Shown here: positions 45,066-58,261 of the stretch, in pieces
Numbering within the stretch: the stretch's first letter is position 1
Layout of the letters: each line of letters begins with the position of its first letter
Assembly (NCBI GenBank): GCA_020809705.1
Contig: CP085828.1
Coordinates: 7,192,001 to 7,256,000 of the forward strand
DNA length: 64,000 nucleotides
From: Calonectria ilicicola
Taxonomy: Eukaryota > Ascomycota > Sordariomycetes > Hypocreales > Nectriaceae
Reading direction: 5' to 3'
Position numbers and translations under genes: made by a program
Notes under the pieces: generated by a model
Seen by the model: the letters and a program-made list of their open reading frames with translations, nothing else
What the model was told of the DNA's origin: nothing
Databases searched by the model: none

Positions 45066-45689
45066 AGCGCTTGTATTATTTGTGTATAAAGTTGGATGTA
45101 TCCTTATTCTAATTGAATATACTTGATTCCTTGGACTTTAAGGAACTTGTTGTCTCTGGTGATACTGAGCTAATTCTTCAGTTATTGTAATTGTTACTTC
45201 TTTAATTGATAGGGCTGGTATAAGTGGTTTTTTCTTCATTATTTGCTATCCTGGCGAGCGCATGAACAAAGAAACTTAGCTATTTCTCTTTGGGAGGTTG
45301 CTTTTGTTTGGGTATGTGTGATGAGTTGAAGGTGATAGTGTATTATTGATTTTGATAGTGTAAAGTTGATTTTGATTTTTTGGTTTCTCTGTGTAAATTT
45401 AAGGAGATGTAGGAGGGAAGTTTGGCTTTAATTAGAATTAATAAGAGATGTTTGTTTAATGGTTGAAAGTAAAGTGGGTCCTTTGATGAAATTATCCTTA
45501 TAGTAACCCTTTATAAGTATATTCTTCTTAGAATTAGTATTGATATTCTAGGTATTATCTCTGCCTTTAAAGATGTTATTTCTACCTGCTATATATAATA
45601 TAAGAAATAATCTAAAATAAAAAAAAATATATTATTTTTGCTTATTTAAAGGGTTTAAAGCCCTAATCTAGCTATTACTTCCGGATCAA

Positions 45690-48600
45690 GTGGTTTCTAG
45701 AAACCTTTCTTCTAATATTCCTCTTCCCAATTAGTTAGATATTTTTTAAGGAAATTGTTTATTATATTAAAAGTATTTATTCTAATATTAGATTCTTTTA
45801 ACCAAAAGTCTTCTTTAACTATAAATCCTTTCCACCAGATAAGGAAATATCAGATTAGTTTATTATAATACCACCAAATCCTTAACTAGGTGATTCTATC
45901 TACCTCCTAGTAATCTATAACTTTTAACCCTTCAATTACTACTAGTGGTAGAGGAGATTATATTCTCTCAAATGGGTCTTCGCCTTACTGTAGCTTCTAT
46001 ATATGCACAATAGAGACTATTAGGTGCACTCTCTAATGCAGAGGGAAGTCAAGTTCTATAGCCTGCTGGTGAATTTTGTATACTACTCGGTAGGGTCTAG
46101 CTCGGGTTGATGATCATTTCCTTTTCAGCTTTCCTGGTAAATGGTATCTATTGTATAATCTGAGATAAATAATGTCTTCTTAGTTGATTTCTACCGGTGT
46201 ATGGCCATCATTATATTGTATTTTTAATAACCTTGCTACAGTATTAATAAGAAATATGGCTTTATATAAGTATAACTTTTATAAGGCACTTATTATAATT
46301 TTATCTGTCTCTTTATCGGTTATACTAGTAGGTATAATGAAGTCTACTACTATCCTTAGTTTGAATCTGTAAACTAATTTGTTTAATAATCTTCCAATAT
46401 TGCTTGAGATGGTATTATTTAGATAATATTGTATTACTGGAAGCACCTGTATTTATGCTATATCCGGCTCTGTAGTAGTATAGTACCATATAGCTATCTC
46501 AACTAATTAATTTTTCCTTTTAGCACTACTATTAATTTAAGAATGGTATACTATTAAGATAAGGCATATAGCCTTAAGGAGAGCCAATATAGCTCTCTAA
46601 AGAGCACTTATAAACTTTATATCTCTATCTATTAAAATTCATACTAGGATTCCCCAATCACACATTATCTATAATCATAGAAATATAATTGCCTATTCTT
46701 TAATTATATATAATAAGTATCCTATAATTATTATTATCTTTTTTAAAAATAAGTAATTTATTAAATAGATTATATCCAATTTAATATACCCTAGGATAGC
46801 CTACATTATCCCTTAGGAGTTTTCTACAGGTAGGTCCATAATAAAATCTAATGCCATAGTATAAAATACCCTTAGAATAGTTAGAATTGACTATAATTTT
46901 CCTATTTTCTATTTACAATTAATGGTATTTTCTTAATATATTAGGCAATATGCAATAAACCTTTCCACTATTTTAGCCATTCTATAGAAATACACTTATT
47001 CTAACTCAGAAATTATTTTGTAGAAACCTAGGTGTTCTTGGTTATTATAAATGGTTGTGAGGATGGTTTTGATCACTGGATAGAGGATACAAATCCTTTT
47101 CTTCCTGTGGTAATCGATGTAATATAGCATTCTATCTTCTACTAATACCTATAGTTTATATAATTTTTTGTATATTTAGTTATTTTAACCTCTTTCCTAT
47201 TAAGTCTTATATAAGTACTCTTGAATCTGTTATAGCTTTTTATTCTTTGAATATCCTTGTAAAATCTTTGATTTAAGCTCTGGAGTAAGTGTGATTTCTA
47301 CTGCTGCTAGATTGGCGATCGCTTCTAGTTTATTAAATTCGCTTTTTATGGTATCCTAGTATAATAGTTCTTTAATTGGTAACTGAGATAAGGTATCTGG
47401 CATTATATTTAGTATTCCTGGGATATGAAATATATAGAGTTAAAAGGTTGATAGGTAGTTTGTGATGTTTGTTAGCTTGAGATTGGCTTTATTTAGGTTG
47501 AGGGTGTTAAGGGATATATATATAATAATTCCTTGAGTTATTATATAATTGGTGATAATATTAACTAGGTTTTAGTTTGATTGAATTATTTTTTTTAATT
47601 ATCTAATTGCCCAGCCGACTACTACTACCTCTGTTTCAGTGAAGCTATACTTCTTTTTAGCTATTAAAGTTAACCAAGAAAGGAATATAATTAGCTTTAG
47701 GTTGCTAGTAAGGATATCTTTCCCTAGGATTGCTTTCTAATCCTATTCCCTATGTAATTAAAAGATATATAAACTAAATCCATTCTTATATATATCTAAT
47801 TTAAAGAATAGTAGTTTGGTTGGGTTATGGTGATATAATAGGAATTAGTTTGTAAGAAATTATTATAGATCTTTAAATGATTCTAACTCTCCCTTAGTAG
47901 GTTTGAACTTCTTTAAGGAGGTTTTCTTTCTTCTAGTAGGCTTTAATAAACCTGATAGGATCTTATTGTTCTTTCTAACTTCCTGTAATAATTCTGTCTT
48001 TCTTTTTGTAATGGCCTTACTTTTACTTTAAATTATAGTATTTCTTGATAGAGGAAACCAGCCATTCCTAAGTAGGTTTCAAGCTCTTCTAGGCTGGTTA
48101 ACATTACCATTTTGGCGAAGGCTACTAGCTGGTCTTCTATTTTCTAGATCCTATTTCCATTCATAATAAATCCAAGCAATTATACCCTTAGGTATGTTAG
48201 AAATGACTTATCTACTACAATCTTTATCCTATTCTCAAGGATAATTTGCAACACTTTTTCAAGGTGCTGTAAATACTCTTTAAATATGGTGGAAAAGATA
48301 ATAATATTGTTGATGTAGACTTGTATAAAGCCCTTATAATTGCTAAAAAGCCTATCCTAAAATCTTTATATAAAAGTAAGTATATTCTTAAATCCTATTA
48401 ATATAACATTAGATTTCTCTAAACCTCGGTCGGATATAATAACCATCTGATTCTAATGCTCTTTAAATACAGGTAATTAATAAAAAAAACCTATTCTATT
48501 AAATATTGAAAACTACTTTATATTTTTTATTTTTAATATAATATTGTCCTAATTTAGTAAAGGGTATGTGTTGGGGATAGCTAGTCGGTTCAGAGGTTGA

Positions 48601-49860
48601 AGGTCTATGACTACTTTACCCTTTCTTTTACTATTTATAACTCTTTAGATGATGAATGTAGGATAGATTATTAGTACTAATCCCTTTATATATTGTATCT
48701 TTCTGTCGTAATGGAGCTTGTTGTATGTTTTATCTAGTAAAGTGCGGTCTTTAACTTCTAGCGGGTACTTTTTTATGGTCTTTTTCTAGTTCTGCTATCT
48801 ATTGATTAAGTTTACTTGTATTTTATTTTCTTCCTTCATTGGGATGATGTCTCGATCCTTGTAGATGTTGAATTTATTAGTTAATTTGATTATTTTGGCT
48901 GTAGCTTCCGGATCTAGGTTTGCGACTGGAACTCTGTATTTGTTCTGTATAAAAGGAATATCCCCTACCTTGGTTATTCTATAACTTGGTATTCTTGTGT
49001 TAACTCCTGCAAGATCTATATCAGCTTTGATAGAGTTATAATTATCCTTAGCTTTCTTTAAGGCTACTATAAATACTTCTTTTATCTCAAAGGTTTAATC
49101 CTATATTATCTTAAGTATAATATCTTCTAAGATAAAATAGATTTATTCTTCGATCTATTTACTTATAATTATTACGATCTTTTCTTTCTTTCGGATGATT
49201 ATCTTCTTATTAGATGTATTGTAGACTTGAACTAGTTTAGGGGAGGATCTATTAAGAATTGTATTAGATACCCTAAGCTGTTCGGCTGCTAAATAGAAGG
49301 AGTTTATTTGCCTATTCTTGTCTTAGGTCTTTAGTAGAGTATTTTAGTGAGCCTAGATGAAAGTAGTTTCCTAAGGGCTAATTATAACTATATACGCGCT
49401 GGTAATCTTCCTTAAGACTTCCTGCGGTTTTTTGTGGAAGATTTTTACTTAATATTTAAGGTTTTGTACTAAGTGGAAAGTGACTTTGGGCTTAACAAAG
49501 TCTACTTTAGCTCTATGCTTAAATAGGAAATTCATTCCTAGTAGAAGCCTTGGTCCTAGTGTTTCCACTATATCAGCTGTAATAGTGAAATGCCCGCTTA
49601 CTTTCTCCCCTTGTATAGTTCCGATGAGGTAGAAGTCAAAAATGGCTGTTTTAGTAGCTGTAAGCTAAGATCTAATACTATTTATCTTCTTCGGGGTTTA
49701 TGATCTTTATTTTACTTTCCTTGTATTTTTCTTTAGCTAGCTACAGTTTACTAGGACTGTGGAGCATCCGGTATTAATGTATATCTGGTGGTATTTACCT
49801 TTATTATCAAATTATATTTTTATTTATATATAAATATTATATTTCTTTTCAAGTCTCTTT
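45690..49860 (-). pseudogene. pol region of element A (protease, RT, RNase H, integrase, chromodomain)
   Basis: Reading minus, landmarks appear in Ty3/gypsy order. The protease site is near 49770 (YINTGCSTVLVN, with NTG in place of DTG or DSG). The RT catalytic box is near 48305-48317 (VYINNIIIFS for YVDD), followed by EYLQHLEKVLQ. The integrase core is near 46830-46860 (MALDFIMDLP). A chromodomain-like segment near 45700-45960 includes WWKGFIVKEDFW. Each changed catalytic residue is one G-to-A step from the expected one. The chromodomain after integrase marks the chromovirus branch, which targets heterochromatin. Not functional. Confidence 0.82.
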
Positions 49861-49869
49861 GCAAAGTTA

Positions 49870-52250
49870 GGTCTACCGATGGCTTCAATAATTCACACTC
49901 TCTAAGGGTTATTTTCTTTCTTTAAAGGGTTTGTGTTTATATGATATACTTCTGCATATCCAGCGAATATTAGGATTCCTTCCCTGTTTAGATCTTCTTC
50001 CTTAGAGTCATCTTCGGCGTTTTCTTCGGCAAGTATATAACCGCTATAGAACAATTGCCGCTCTTGATCCCGGAAACCTCTCTTGTTTTGATAGAGGCGA
50101 GTTTTAGAGATATGCTGTTGGTTCCCGCTTCCGCGCCATTGTTGTTGATAACGATTGAAATGCCGCGGGTTCCGGCTCCTTGATCTATCACGCGGTGGCT
50201 CGCGATAATAGTTAATTTGGTTGCTTTTTTCTTTCCTTGAGTTCTTTTGGTCATTGTTGGAGTCTTCTTCTGCTTCTTCCTTCCACCATTCGTTATTTGG
50301 CTTTTGTTCAGGGCATCTATTATTCCTAGTATTATTATAAACACGCCTCTCTTTTGGTTTGATTTATTGATAGGAAGGATGATATCTCCCACCTTGTTGG
50401 TTCCAGTTGGCTTAGTTTTCTTCATTATCTTCTTCAACTACTACATATACCTTCCTAATGTTTGCTTTCGGATTTCAAGGTACTAATTGGTCCCTTACTT
50501 ATTGTTTATCCTTTAATTTCTCTTACAGCTCTTCATAGATTTCATCAATCTTCTTAATATAGTTGTTTTAAGTGTTGCTTTCCGTTGGTTTCGGGTATAG
50601 TAATTGTAAATTTATTGTTAATTGGTTATATACTGCCATTAGAAGCTAATATTCTCCTATCCAGCCTACTAATCTAGCTTAGCTAAATACCTAAGTGGCG
50701 AAATCATAGACTAGAACACCGTCTAGAATACTTTATTGGTTGTATCTAGCTATCTCTATTCAGCATATCACTTATCTCTTTTTCATGCTAAATTCCTTCT
50801 AAACTACATTGAAGAAGATCTTTATAATAATTGTAAGTCTTCTTTGTTCCTCCAGATTCAACTAATAATAATACCATTTTAACGTGGATCCTTGAAGTAG
50901 ACTCCAAATGTTTTGTTAGATATAATTACGGTTAATATTGGAGTTATCTTCCCAAATGGATCTAACTACTTAGATCTACATTTTAATATCTATAAAAATA
51001 ACTTACTTACCATCATACCATAATCCTTCTTCCTTAGCTTTTTCTATTCCACTATTTAGCCAGAAAAAACCAATATTCTTAATTTAAATGATCAGTCATT
51101 CTTATATATTTCCAAACTTTAGTATTCTACTAATTCTAACTTCCTATTAGATAACTTCATCTATTTTAGTATAGTTAGCAATCCAATTTCTTACCTAAGA
51201 TTTTAAATAAAATTCCTTCTACTAATATTCCATACTACCTCTTAATCTAAGTATAGCATAAGACAGTTCCTCCTTAACCCTAAATAACATTACTTTCATC
51301 TATAAAAAGGCAATACTTAACCTACTAGTACTTTCTAATATAAAAGAATAAAATAGAATAGACTTATTCTAACCCTTACCTTTCTCCCAACCCCCAACTA
51401 GGCTCAGGTCCAATTCGCCTATTAGTTCAGTTAATTGATCGATAGCCCTGTTTCTTTCGGCTAGATCTATTATCCTTAGTTTTTATTGTAGGTTTTCCAG
51501 TATTCTTTCCATTTCATTTTTCGGTAGTGTTGGTTTCACTGTTCCTCCTAATCCTTCTAACCCCTAAGTCTTTAGATCGGTAGCGTTCAAACCTATTTCC
51601 CTTAGTTCCTAGGATAGATTTAATATAACTGGGGTTAGAATACCCTTACTCGATATAGCCTCTTACTTATCAAAGTCAACTGTACTCCCACGGATTTGAG
51701 CTATGCTCAGTGATGCTAGTCTTCCTCCTGGGACCAGATTGAGCTATAGTTTTAGTATTGTTTCTGTCGCTTGGATAGTTATTTAAGTGTTCCTAAAGGT
51801 TGATATTAGGTTTTCTTCCATTCCTGACTTCTCTAAGGAAATATAGATAGAGTGGTCTAGTTTGTAAGGCAGGATTCTATCGTCTCTTGCTTTAGCAAGG
51901 ATCTTTTTAATTAAGTTCCAGGCAATTCTAATAGCGTAGAGGTCTACTATATTCCAATACTCCAGGGGTTCTTCCTCTTAAGGGACTCCTATTATAACAA
52001 ACTGGTCACTTTCATTGTATTCCCAGCTAGATAAGGCTTCTAGGTCGCTAAGGGCAACCATATCAGCAAGTTTCTTTCCTCTAATAGAGAAATCAGGGTT
52101 ACAACTAAGGAATCCCCGAAACTTATGTATTATTACCAATTCGGTTGGCTTGATACTTGATCGGGCTGGTTGTTCGGTTGGCAGGTTGAGCCTTCTCTTT
52201 ATCTGGTTGGTTTTACCTATGGAGGGGTGACTTTCTTCGCTCTTTGTTTT
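49870..52250 (-). pseudogene. gag region of element A
   Basis: The N-terminal part (about 52200-51370) reads in one frame with few stops: FRGFLSCNPDFSIRGKKLAD, DLEALSSWEYNESDQFVIIG, ILAKARDDRILPYKLDHSIY. The C-terminal part (about 50460-49900) is rich in Asn, Gln and Arg (RRVYNNTRNNRCPEQ; EPPRDRSRSRNPRHFNRYQQ), suited to nucleic-acid binding, followed by an acidic stretch before protease. I see no intact CCHC zinc knuckle. The middle (51.3-50.5 kb) is heavily mutated. Confidence 0.7.
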
Positions 52251-52309
52251 TTATATTCTTTCTCTTGGGCTGAGGCCGCTTGGTTCGAAACTTAGCAATT
52301 ACTACCACT

Positions 52310-52584
52310 TGTTATACTTCTAGGTGTAGTCAACCCTTAGTACATTGGATCTAGCTAGAGGTAAGTAGTTTGGTTAGATGATGAGGTCCCTGATATAACA
52401 AGTCAATATTAGCCAGCGGAAGGTTAGATGCAGCGATTTTGCCTCACGATACGGAAAGGTAGGTCCTGTAGTATAAGATTGAATATGCTTATCTTCTCTA
52501 TTCTACTAGGTAGCTTTTACTTATAGAAGGTTGAAAGCTACATGTGACTTATTGGTCTTATGTATCTAAAGAAGAGTTATAACA
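52310..52584 (-). repeat. 5' LTR of element A
   Basis: 275 bp matching 43035-43309. On the minus strand it starts TGTTATAAC and ends GTATAACA. Confidence 0.93.
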
Positions 52585-55500
52585 CTGTTAGTAGTCCACA
52601 ACAAGGCGTAGCTTCCTGTTTTTCTTAGGCACAAATATAATAGGGTAATCAGCTTCAGAGTTTAAAATACGGATATATTCCTTTTTAAGCATATCTTGGA
52701 TATATTCCTTTAAGGTATTAAGCTTGACTTGGTTGAGGTTATAAATAGGGTAAAACCGGGTGTTGGATCTGTCTTTGAGGATGATTTTATAATCCCACTG
52801 GCTAAACTTAGGTAGCCCGGTATCTAGTTCTTTTGCAAAGAGCTTTTAGTAAATTTTGTACTGTGGGGGTATATTGTGTAGCCTGTTGGTTTCTATATCT
52901 TCTTTTATTTCCTTAAGACTTTTATTGATTTATTAGAACTATGTTCTAAGGCAGGCGATTGTTTGTTATTATTACCTTTTCTAACCATTCTTATATTTAT
53001 ATTTTATTCCTTTAGGTGGCAAAGATTCTCTTTTGCTTGTATCTCTTGCTTGGTTAGGGCTAGGAGTTCGAGATCTCTTAGCTAGGTTTGTGGAAATATC
53101 ATTAGCTATGTTATACTTCTTATATATTTACACCTAGCCAGTACGCTAGTAGATATTAGGGTTGTATCTATATAACCATGGGTACCCTAAAACTAGGTTA
53201 TGTTGTCCGATGTTAATGATATTAAAGATTATCTTTTGGTTTTTTTCTTTAATAAAGACTTTTAGGTAATTAATCTTCTTATTTATAATACTATTATTAT
53301 ATTTAAAAGATATTCCTTCTATATTAATAACTTTATATAGATTGACTTTTATTATCTATAGTAATTAAAGTTCATTAACTACTTAAGGATTAATATAATC
53401 TTATTTAGCTTTACTATCTACTATAATATTATACCACTTCCCTTTAATTCTTACCTTTATTTCTAATTATTATTAGGGTTACTCTTTGGTTGTTAAGTAT
53501 AGAGCCTTCTTAAGGAGTTCTTTCGGTAACTCTAGGGGTGGCCGCTCCTATTGCTCTTCTATAGGGGGTGTTTATTATTTTTTACCTTAATTTAGTGCTA
53601 AGCCATTACTTTATTTATTATATATATATTACACTTAAGGTCTTGATATTTATTCTATAGTAATTTGCTATAATTGAGGAACTTAAGTTCATCTAGTTTT
53701 AATATAGTGAATTAGTAGTAGGGATTTCTTTCTATTACTTTATATCAGTTAAATTCTTTTCCATAGGCATGGTAAATAACTATATCTTCTACCTTTATAA
53801 GGAAGTATACTATATATTATTTTTATTCTATATATATAAAACAGTTGTGATCATAGCAGCTTACCCAGAAGATATCTCTATGCTTTTCATATGCCATATT
53901 CAGTTTAAGGTTATCTTCTTTATATTGGATAGGTTGGGGGTTAAGGTTCCCTAGTTGCCACTCGCTTCAGGCTAGCAGGAAGACTTTATCTCTATCCCAT
54001 AATAGTTCCCTAATCTATTAGGCCATTTTTTATATACTAGTTGTCTATCTTCTTTTATTATATTTGTTATAAATATAAGTATTCTACTAAGCTAGAGGTT
54101 TATTAGTATAGACATCTATTATAGATGCCAGGATCCTAATTTCCTTAGCTCTTTTTAACCATTTATATAGTAAGCAGGCTTCGCCTTCTTCTTATATTAA
54201 CTATACCTTATAGATAGCTTTATCAATTTCTTATTATAGAATTAATTTAATCTTATAGAGTTTATGGTTTTCTTTTTATTATTTAATAATAGTAGTAGGT
54301 TTGTATTTGGTGATAATAGTAAGGGTGGTTTTTCCTGTGGAGTTATTTTTTCCCTCTAGTATAGAGATCCATTCCTTCTACATTTCATTAGTAGATTTTT
54401 TAATAGTATTAAACTGCTTTCCCTCTTGGATAGATTTAAATTAATTCCTTATTTTAGAAGAGTGGCATTTGAAAGATTTATGCCCTTTCTTTCTGTAGTT
54501 GAAGCATGTAATCTTAGATTTATCTTTTTGTTGGGTTACACCTAATTCTATAGGTCCTAAATAGGTTCTATATATAGTACTTTTGGTTCGTTTGGCTCCA
54601 GTGTTAGCAGATTAGGTTCTAATTTTTTGATTTTTCTATTATCTTTTTTTGAACTGTTGGTTATTGATCTGTACTATATAGGCTATATACTTGGAAAATT
54701 CTATAAGAGGTTCTAGGAGTCGGTATATTTTATCTTAGATACTTTCCTTAAGCTATTTATAGAATTTATTAATTATTATTTCTTTTATTTAATTAAGTTT
54801 GATTATATAGTATTAGAAGTTAGAGAGGAAGTTGCTATAAGATCCTTTCTAGGATAATTTGCTTAGTTCTTTTAGAGCAACTTATTTTTTATCAATCATT
54901 CTAAATTAAATTTAAAGTTCCTCTTTAAAATTATTAAAAAAGTTAAAGAGTTTTTAGATTATAATATTAACTTTATCCTATAATATAATAACAAAGATTT
55001 TAAGGTATTTGAATATAGTTCTTAATACCTTTTCTTCCAATTATCCTATAGTATATTAGACTCTTAATCTCTTACTTTATCCGAATATTAAGAGGTAGAG
55101 AGATTAGTAGCTCTTGACCTATATGAGCCATTTGTGTAAGATAGTAGCATCTTCTCCTTATATAGGTGGTTCCTTAGGCTTGATTACTTCTCCAGGGTCT
55201 TTTCTGTAGGTAGTGAAGTTACCAAGCTCCTATAGGTGTTACTGATAGTTCTAGGCTGTATTTACTTATTGTTATTCTAGGGTATTTACTATATCCCTAA
55301 GGTCCTGTATATTATTTACTTTATTAAACCTTTACTATAAGAACTTGTATTAGGTAGTAAGTTAATTAAGTAATTTGCCTAATTTTCAGTTTTCTTATTT
55401 GAGTTTCTAATAATATCTCTTATTTAGATTATCTTCTTTACTACTGACTTCTTTAGGGGCTTTTATCCTAAGGTCCTTATTATAGTCTATAGGTACATTT

Positions 55501-55614
55501 TCCTATAGCTAGTCCTAAGGTAGATTAGCGGAGGTGCTTGGGGTTAGAGCAGATATGTTGGCAATATTATTTAATTAAAGATATAGGTAATCAACTAAAT
55601 AAAAGCTTTTAATA
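52585..55614 (-). mobile_element. Ty3/gypsy element B1, internal region, truncated in RT
   Basis: Read on minus from 55614 to 52585: a gag region with a CCHC zinc knuckle near 54470-54515 (CFNYRKKGHKSFKC, one Cys changed to Tyr), protease region near 53.4 kb, and the start of reverse transcriptase (FVPKKNRKLRLVVDY) ending at 52585 where element A begins. The same order and sequence recur at about 61.95-64 kb in B2. The RT palm, RNase H, integrase and 3' LTR of this copy are not seen on the other side of element A, so it was truncated or rearranged. No intact frame. Confidence 0.82.
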
Positions 55615-56009
55615 TATAATAATCTAATTAATTTCCTAATTAGATAAACTAATTAAAGTAAAGGATTAATATTAGTAGAATAGTTAGGCATGTTATAGTA
55701 ATAGAATAATAGGAGTATTATATTAGATAATGGTTAATTACAATTAAGGTAACTAAGTTATATTAAAAGCTAGTTAGTATTAGCCATAAGGGCAGATTCT
55801 AATCTATCTATATACTATTATCTTAGTAGGCGCTCACTATATTGGTTCTATCTAAAGTATTGGTGATTAAGCTGGTGATTATAAGGTGATCATCAATGTT
55901 GTGGGTGATCGTGAGTAAGCGCTTTTTTATTGGTTGGTGTAGGGCTATAGGGTAGGTAGGTGTTAGTTCTGCCACTGTAGACCGCCTAGGCGTGTCATGG
56001 GTCATAACA
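55615..56009 (-). repeat. 5' LTR of element B1
   Basis: About 395 bp, on the minus strand TGTTATGACCC...TATTATA. Similar along its length to 58262-58651 (390 bp), with mostly transition differences. Its outer end directly abuts a truncated Fot-like transposon at 56010. Confidence 0.82.
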
Positions 56010-56796
56010 CTTTCTTTATACTAATTGGTAAGATGATATTAGCCTGCAATAATAAGAAACAGCAGAATAGCCTAGCCTCTTATATTAATAGCTTCAATTA
56101 TTATTATCCATTCCTGGTTTCTAGGCTAGATTAATTTCAGGTTTAAACATCTTTCTATACCTATTATAACCATTCTATTTATAATAATACCTATTATAAA
56201 GCCAATCTTATTAAAGTTATATATATTATCTAATTAAATGCTATATTTACCTATTATATTAGTTATAAGCTAAAATTAATTATTAATTATTTTTAGATCT
56301 TTATATTTAGCCCTTTTATAATTATATTTATAATAAAATCACATTTTAAGCTTTAGGTAATATTTAATAAAATTTAAAGTCTAATACTTATTAATAGATA
56401 ATATATTTCAATCAAAAAGCAATTAATTAACTATTTCTTCAATACCACATAATCTTGAAGGGAATTCTTATAAATCTAAATTAAGGATAAATTAAATAAT
56501 AATCTCTTCTTCTAGATCGGATAGCTTATGGGAGGAAGGAATCCAATTACTATAAAATTAAATACTATACTATTAATAACATAACCAAGGCTCACTAATA
56601 CCATAGATTAATACAGTCTTTTAGATACTTAATTTTCTATCATTTTAAAAGGCTTAAAGGGTAAGAAGGGTTTTAGACTTAGTATTTAACTAGGACATAT
56701 TTAATGGTTAAAAAGTATTTAATTAAATGGATGGTAATGTGTATAAGGGATTTTTGCGTCGCATGCTTATCTGCGTTGCAAGCTTATGGAGTATGT
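56010..56796 (-). pseudogene. Fot/pogo-like transposon, minus copy, 5' half
   Basis: Read on minus from the palindrome, this matches the plus copy base for base apart from transitions: the leading CAACCATT-like region, the helix-turn-helix segment and the strand corresponding to RNQEWIIIIEAINI. It ends at the motif that continues as YHLANWYKES in the plus copy, where the B1 LTR cuts it. Many stops; not functional. Confidence 0.8.
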
Positions 56797-56858
56797 TATT
56801 ACGTACACCATAAGCATGCGCCGCAAATAAGCATGCGCCGCAAAAATCCCTTATACAC
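56738..56858. repeat. Palindrome of two fused transposon ends
   Basis: Arms of about 59 bases (56738-56796 and 56800/56801-56858) are inverted copies around a 4-base centre. Each arm reads from the centre A[CT]RTAC, TCCATAAGC or ACCATAAGC, two copies of AAGCATGCGCCGCA-like 14-mers, then AAAAATCCCTTATACACA. The length, spacing and 14-mer duplication match the terminal repeat of the MITE at 15630-16054 (32 of 42 positions identical). Confidence 0.85.
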
Positions 56859-58261
56859 AACACAAACCATTCAATCAATTACTTCTCAATAGCCAACTAT
56901 ATCCCAACCAACTATTAAGGCTAAAACTCTTCTTGCCCTTCAAGCCCTTCGAGGTCCCCAAAAAATAAGCATCCGAAAGGCTGCAAGAATCTATAAAGTT
57001 AATAAGAAAAGGCTACATCGCTAGCAATAAGGTATTTAATCTTGAAGTAATTAGGTCCTTCTATTATGTAAGCTATCTAATCTAGAAGAAGAGATAATAG
57101 TTAAGTTTATCCTAGACCTAGATTCTTGAGGATTTCCTCTAAGACTCCATAGTATTAAGGAAATAGCTAATTAATTACTTATTGATTGAAATGTATAATC
57201 TATTAGTAAGTGCTAGGCTTTAAACTTTATTAAGTAATAATTAAAGCTTAAAATATATTTTTTATAAATATAATTATAAAAGAGCTAAATATAAAGATCT
57301 AAAGATAATTAATAATTAGTTTTAGCTTATAGTTAATATAATAAGTAAGTATAATATTAGATTAGATAATATATATAACTTTAATAAGATTGGCTTTATA
57401 ATAGATATTATTATAAGTAGAATTATTATAATAAAGGTAAAAAGACATTTAAATCTAAAATTGGTCTAGCCTGGAAATCGAGAATGGATTATAGTGATTA
57501 AAGTGGTTAATATAAGAGGCTAGGCAATCCTGCCATTTCTCATTACTGCAGGCCAATATCATCTTGCTAATTGGTATAAAGAAAGCAACCTTTCAGGCAA
57601 TTAGGCTATTATAATTACTTAAAATAGCTAGACTGATAATAAAATAGGTCTTGAGTGGCTAAAGCACTTTAATTATTATATAAGTAATCGATTAATTGAT
57701 TACTATTATCTCCTGGTCCTTGATAGGTATAAAAGTCATCATTCGGTTAAGTTTGAGGAATATTGTAAGGATAATAAAATTATTACACTTTGCATGCTGC
57801 CTAATTCATCTCATCTACTTCAGCCACTTGATATTGCGTGCTTTGGGCCGCTAAAAACAACATATAGAAAGGAAATAGAGAATCTAATCAGATACTCTAT
57901 AACCCACATTTCAAAGGCTAACTTCTTCCTAGCCTTTCACAATGTACACCAAGCTATTATAACAGAAAGTAATATTAAGGTAGGTTTTGGAGAAGCCAGG
58001 CTTAATCCTTTAAATGTAAAAAATGTTATATTAAAGCTTAATATATAGCTACAAACGCCAACACCATTCGATCAGATGGTTAAGCCTACTACCCCTTAGA
58101 CCTCAAAGACTCCAAGGAATGTTACTAAGATTAGCTTATAGTCTGAGTATCTTGAAAGGTAAATTAGAAGGCTTCAAAGTATCTCTCCAGAGTCTATTAT
58201 CAAGGCATTACAGTCGCTTTCTAAAGGAATAAAGGCTGTTATATATGAGATAGTCTTATTG
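56801..58261 (+). pseudogene. Fot/pogo-like transposase pseudogene (Tc1/mariner superfamily), plus copy
   Basis: Starting after the palindrome: ALQALRGPQK and ISIRKAARIYKVNKKRLHR (helix-turn-helix of Fot/pogo transposases), LEEEIIVKFI, then PGNREWIIVIKVVNI, FLITAGQYHLANWYKESN, DNKIGLEWLKHF and LLVLDRYKSHHS (second acidic region of the DDE domain), and MLPNSSHLLQPLDIACFGPL with GFGEARLNPL. The stretch 57794-58048 is still open. The C-terminal part ends KGIKAVIYEIVLL near 58260, where the B2 LTR starts, so the right terminal repeat is missing. Stops throughout; not functional, but clearly the relative of the MITE at 15.6 kb. Confidence 0.85.

Larger units (their letters stand above)
43035..52584 (-). 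mobile_element. Ty3/gypsy LTR retrotransposon A, nearly full length, RIP-mutated
   Basis: The 275-bp LTRs at 43035-43309 and 52310-52584 enclose gag, protease, reverse transcriptase, RNase H, integrase and chromodomain remains in the minus direction. A G-rich polypurine tract (AAGGGGGGCACT on the minus strand) lies inside the 3' LTR at about 43310-43320. Coding frames are full of TAA/TAG/TGA where CAA, CAG, CGA or TGG are expected. Flanks CTAC and CTGT could be a target duplication changed by two transitions. The element separates family B sequence on its right (52585 on) from a family B LTR fragment on its left. Confidence 0.93.

Noticed and set aside
42599..56009. A 13.4-kb DNA transposon with terminal inverted repeats
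   Set aside because: The inverted ends (TGTTATGACCC...) are LTRs of family B in opposite orientation: the 56009 end belongs to a full 395-bp LTR that also occurs at 58262-58651 next to gypsy pol sequence.
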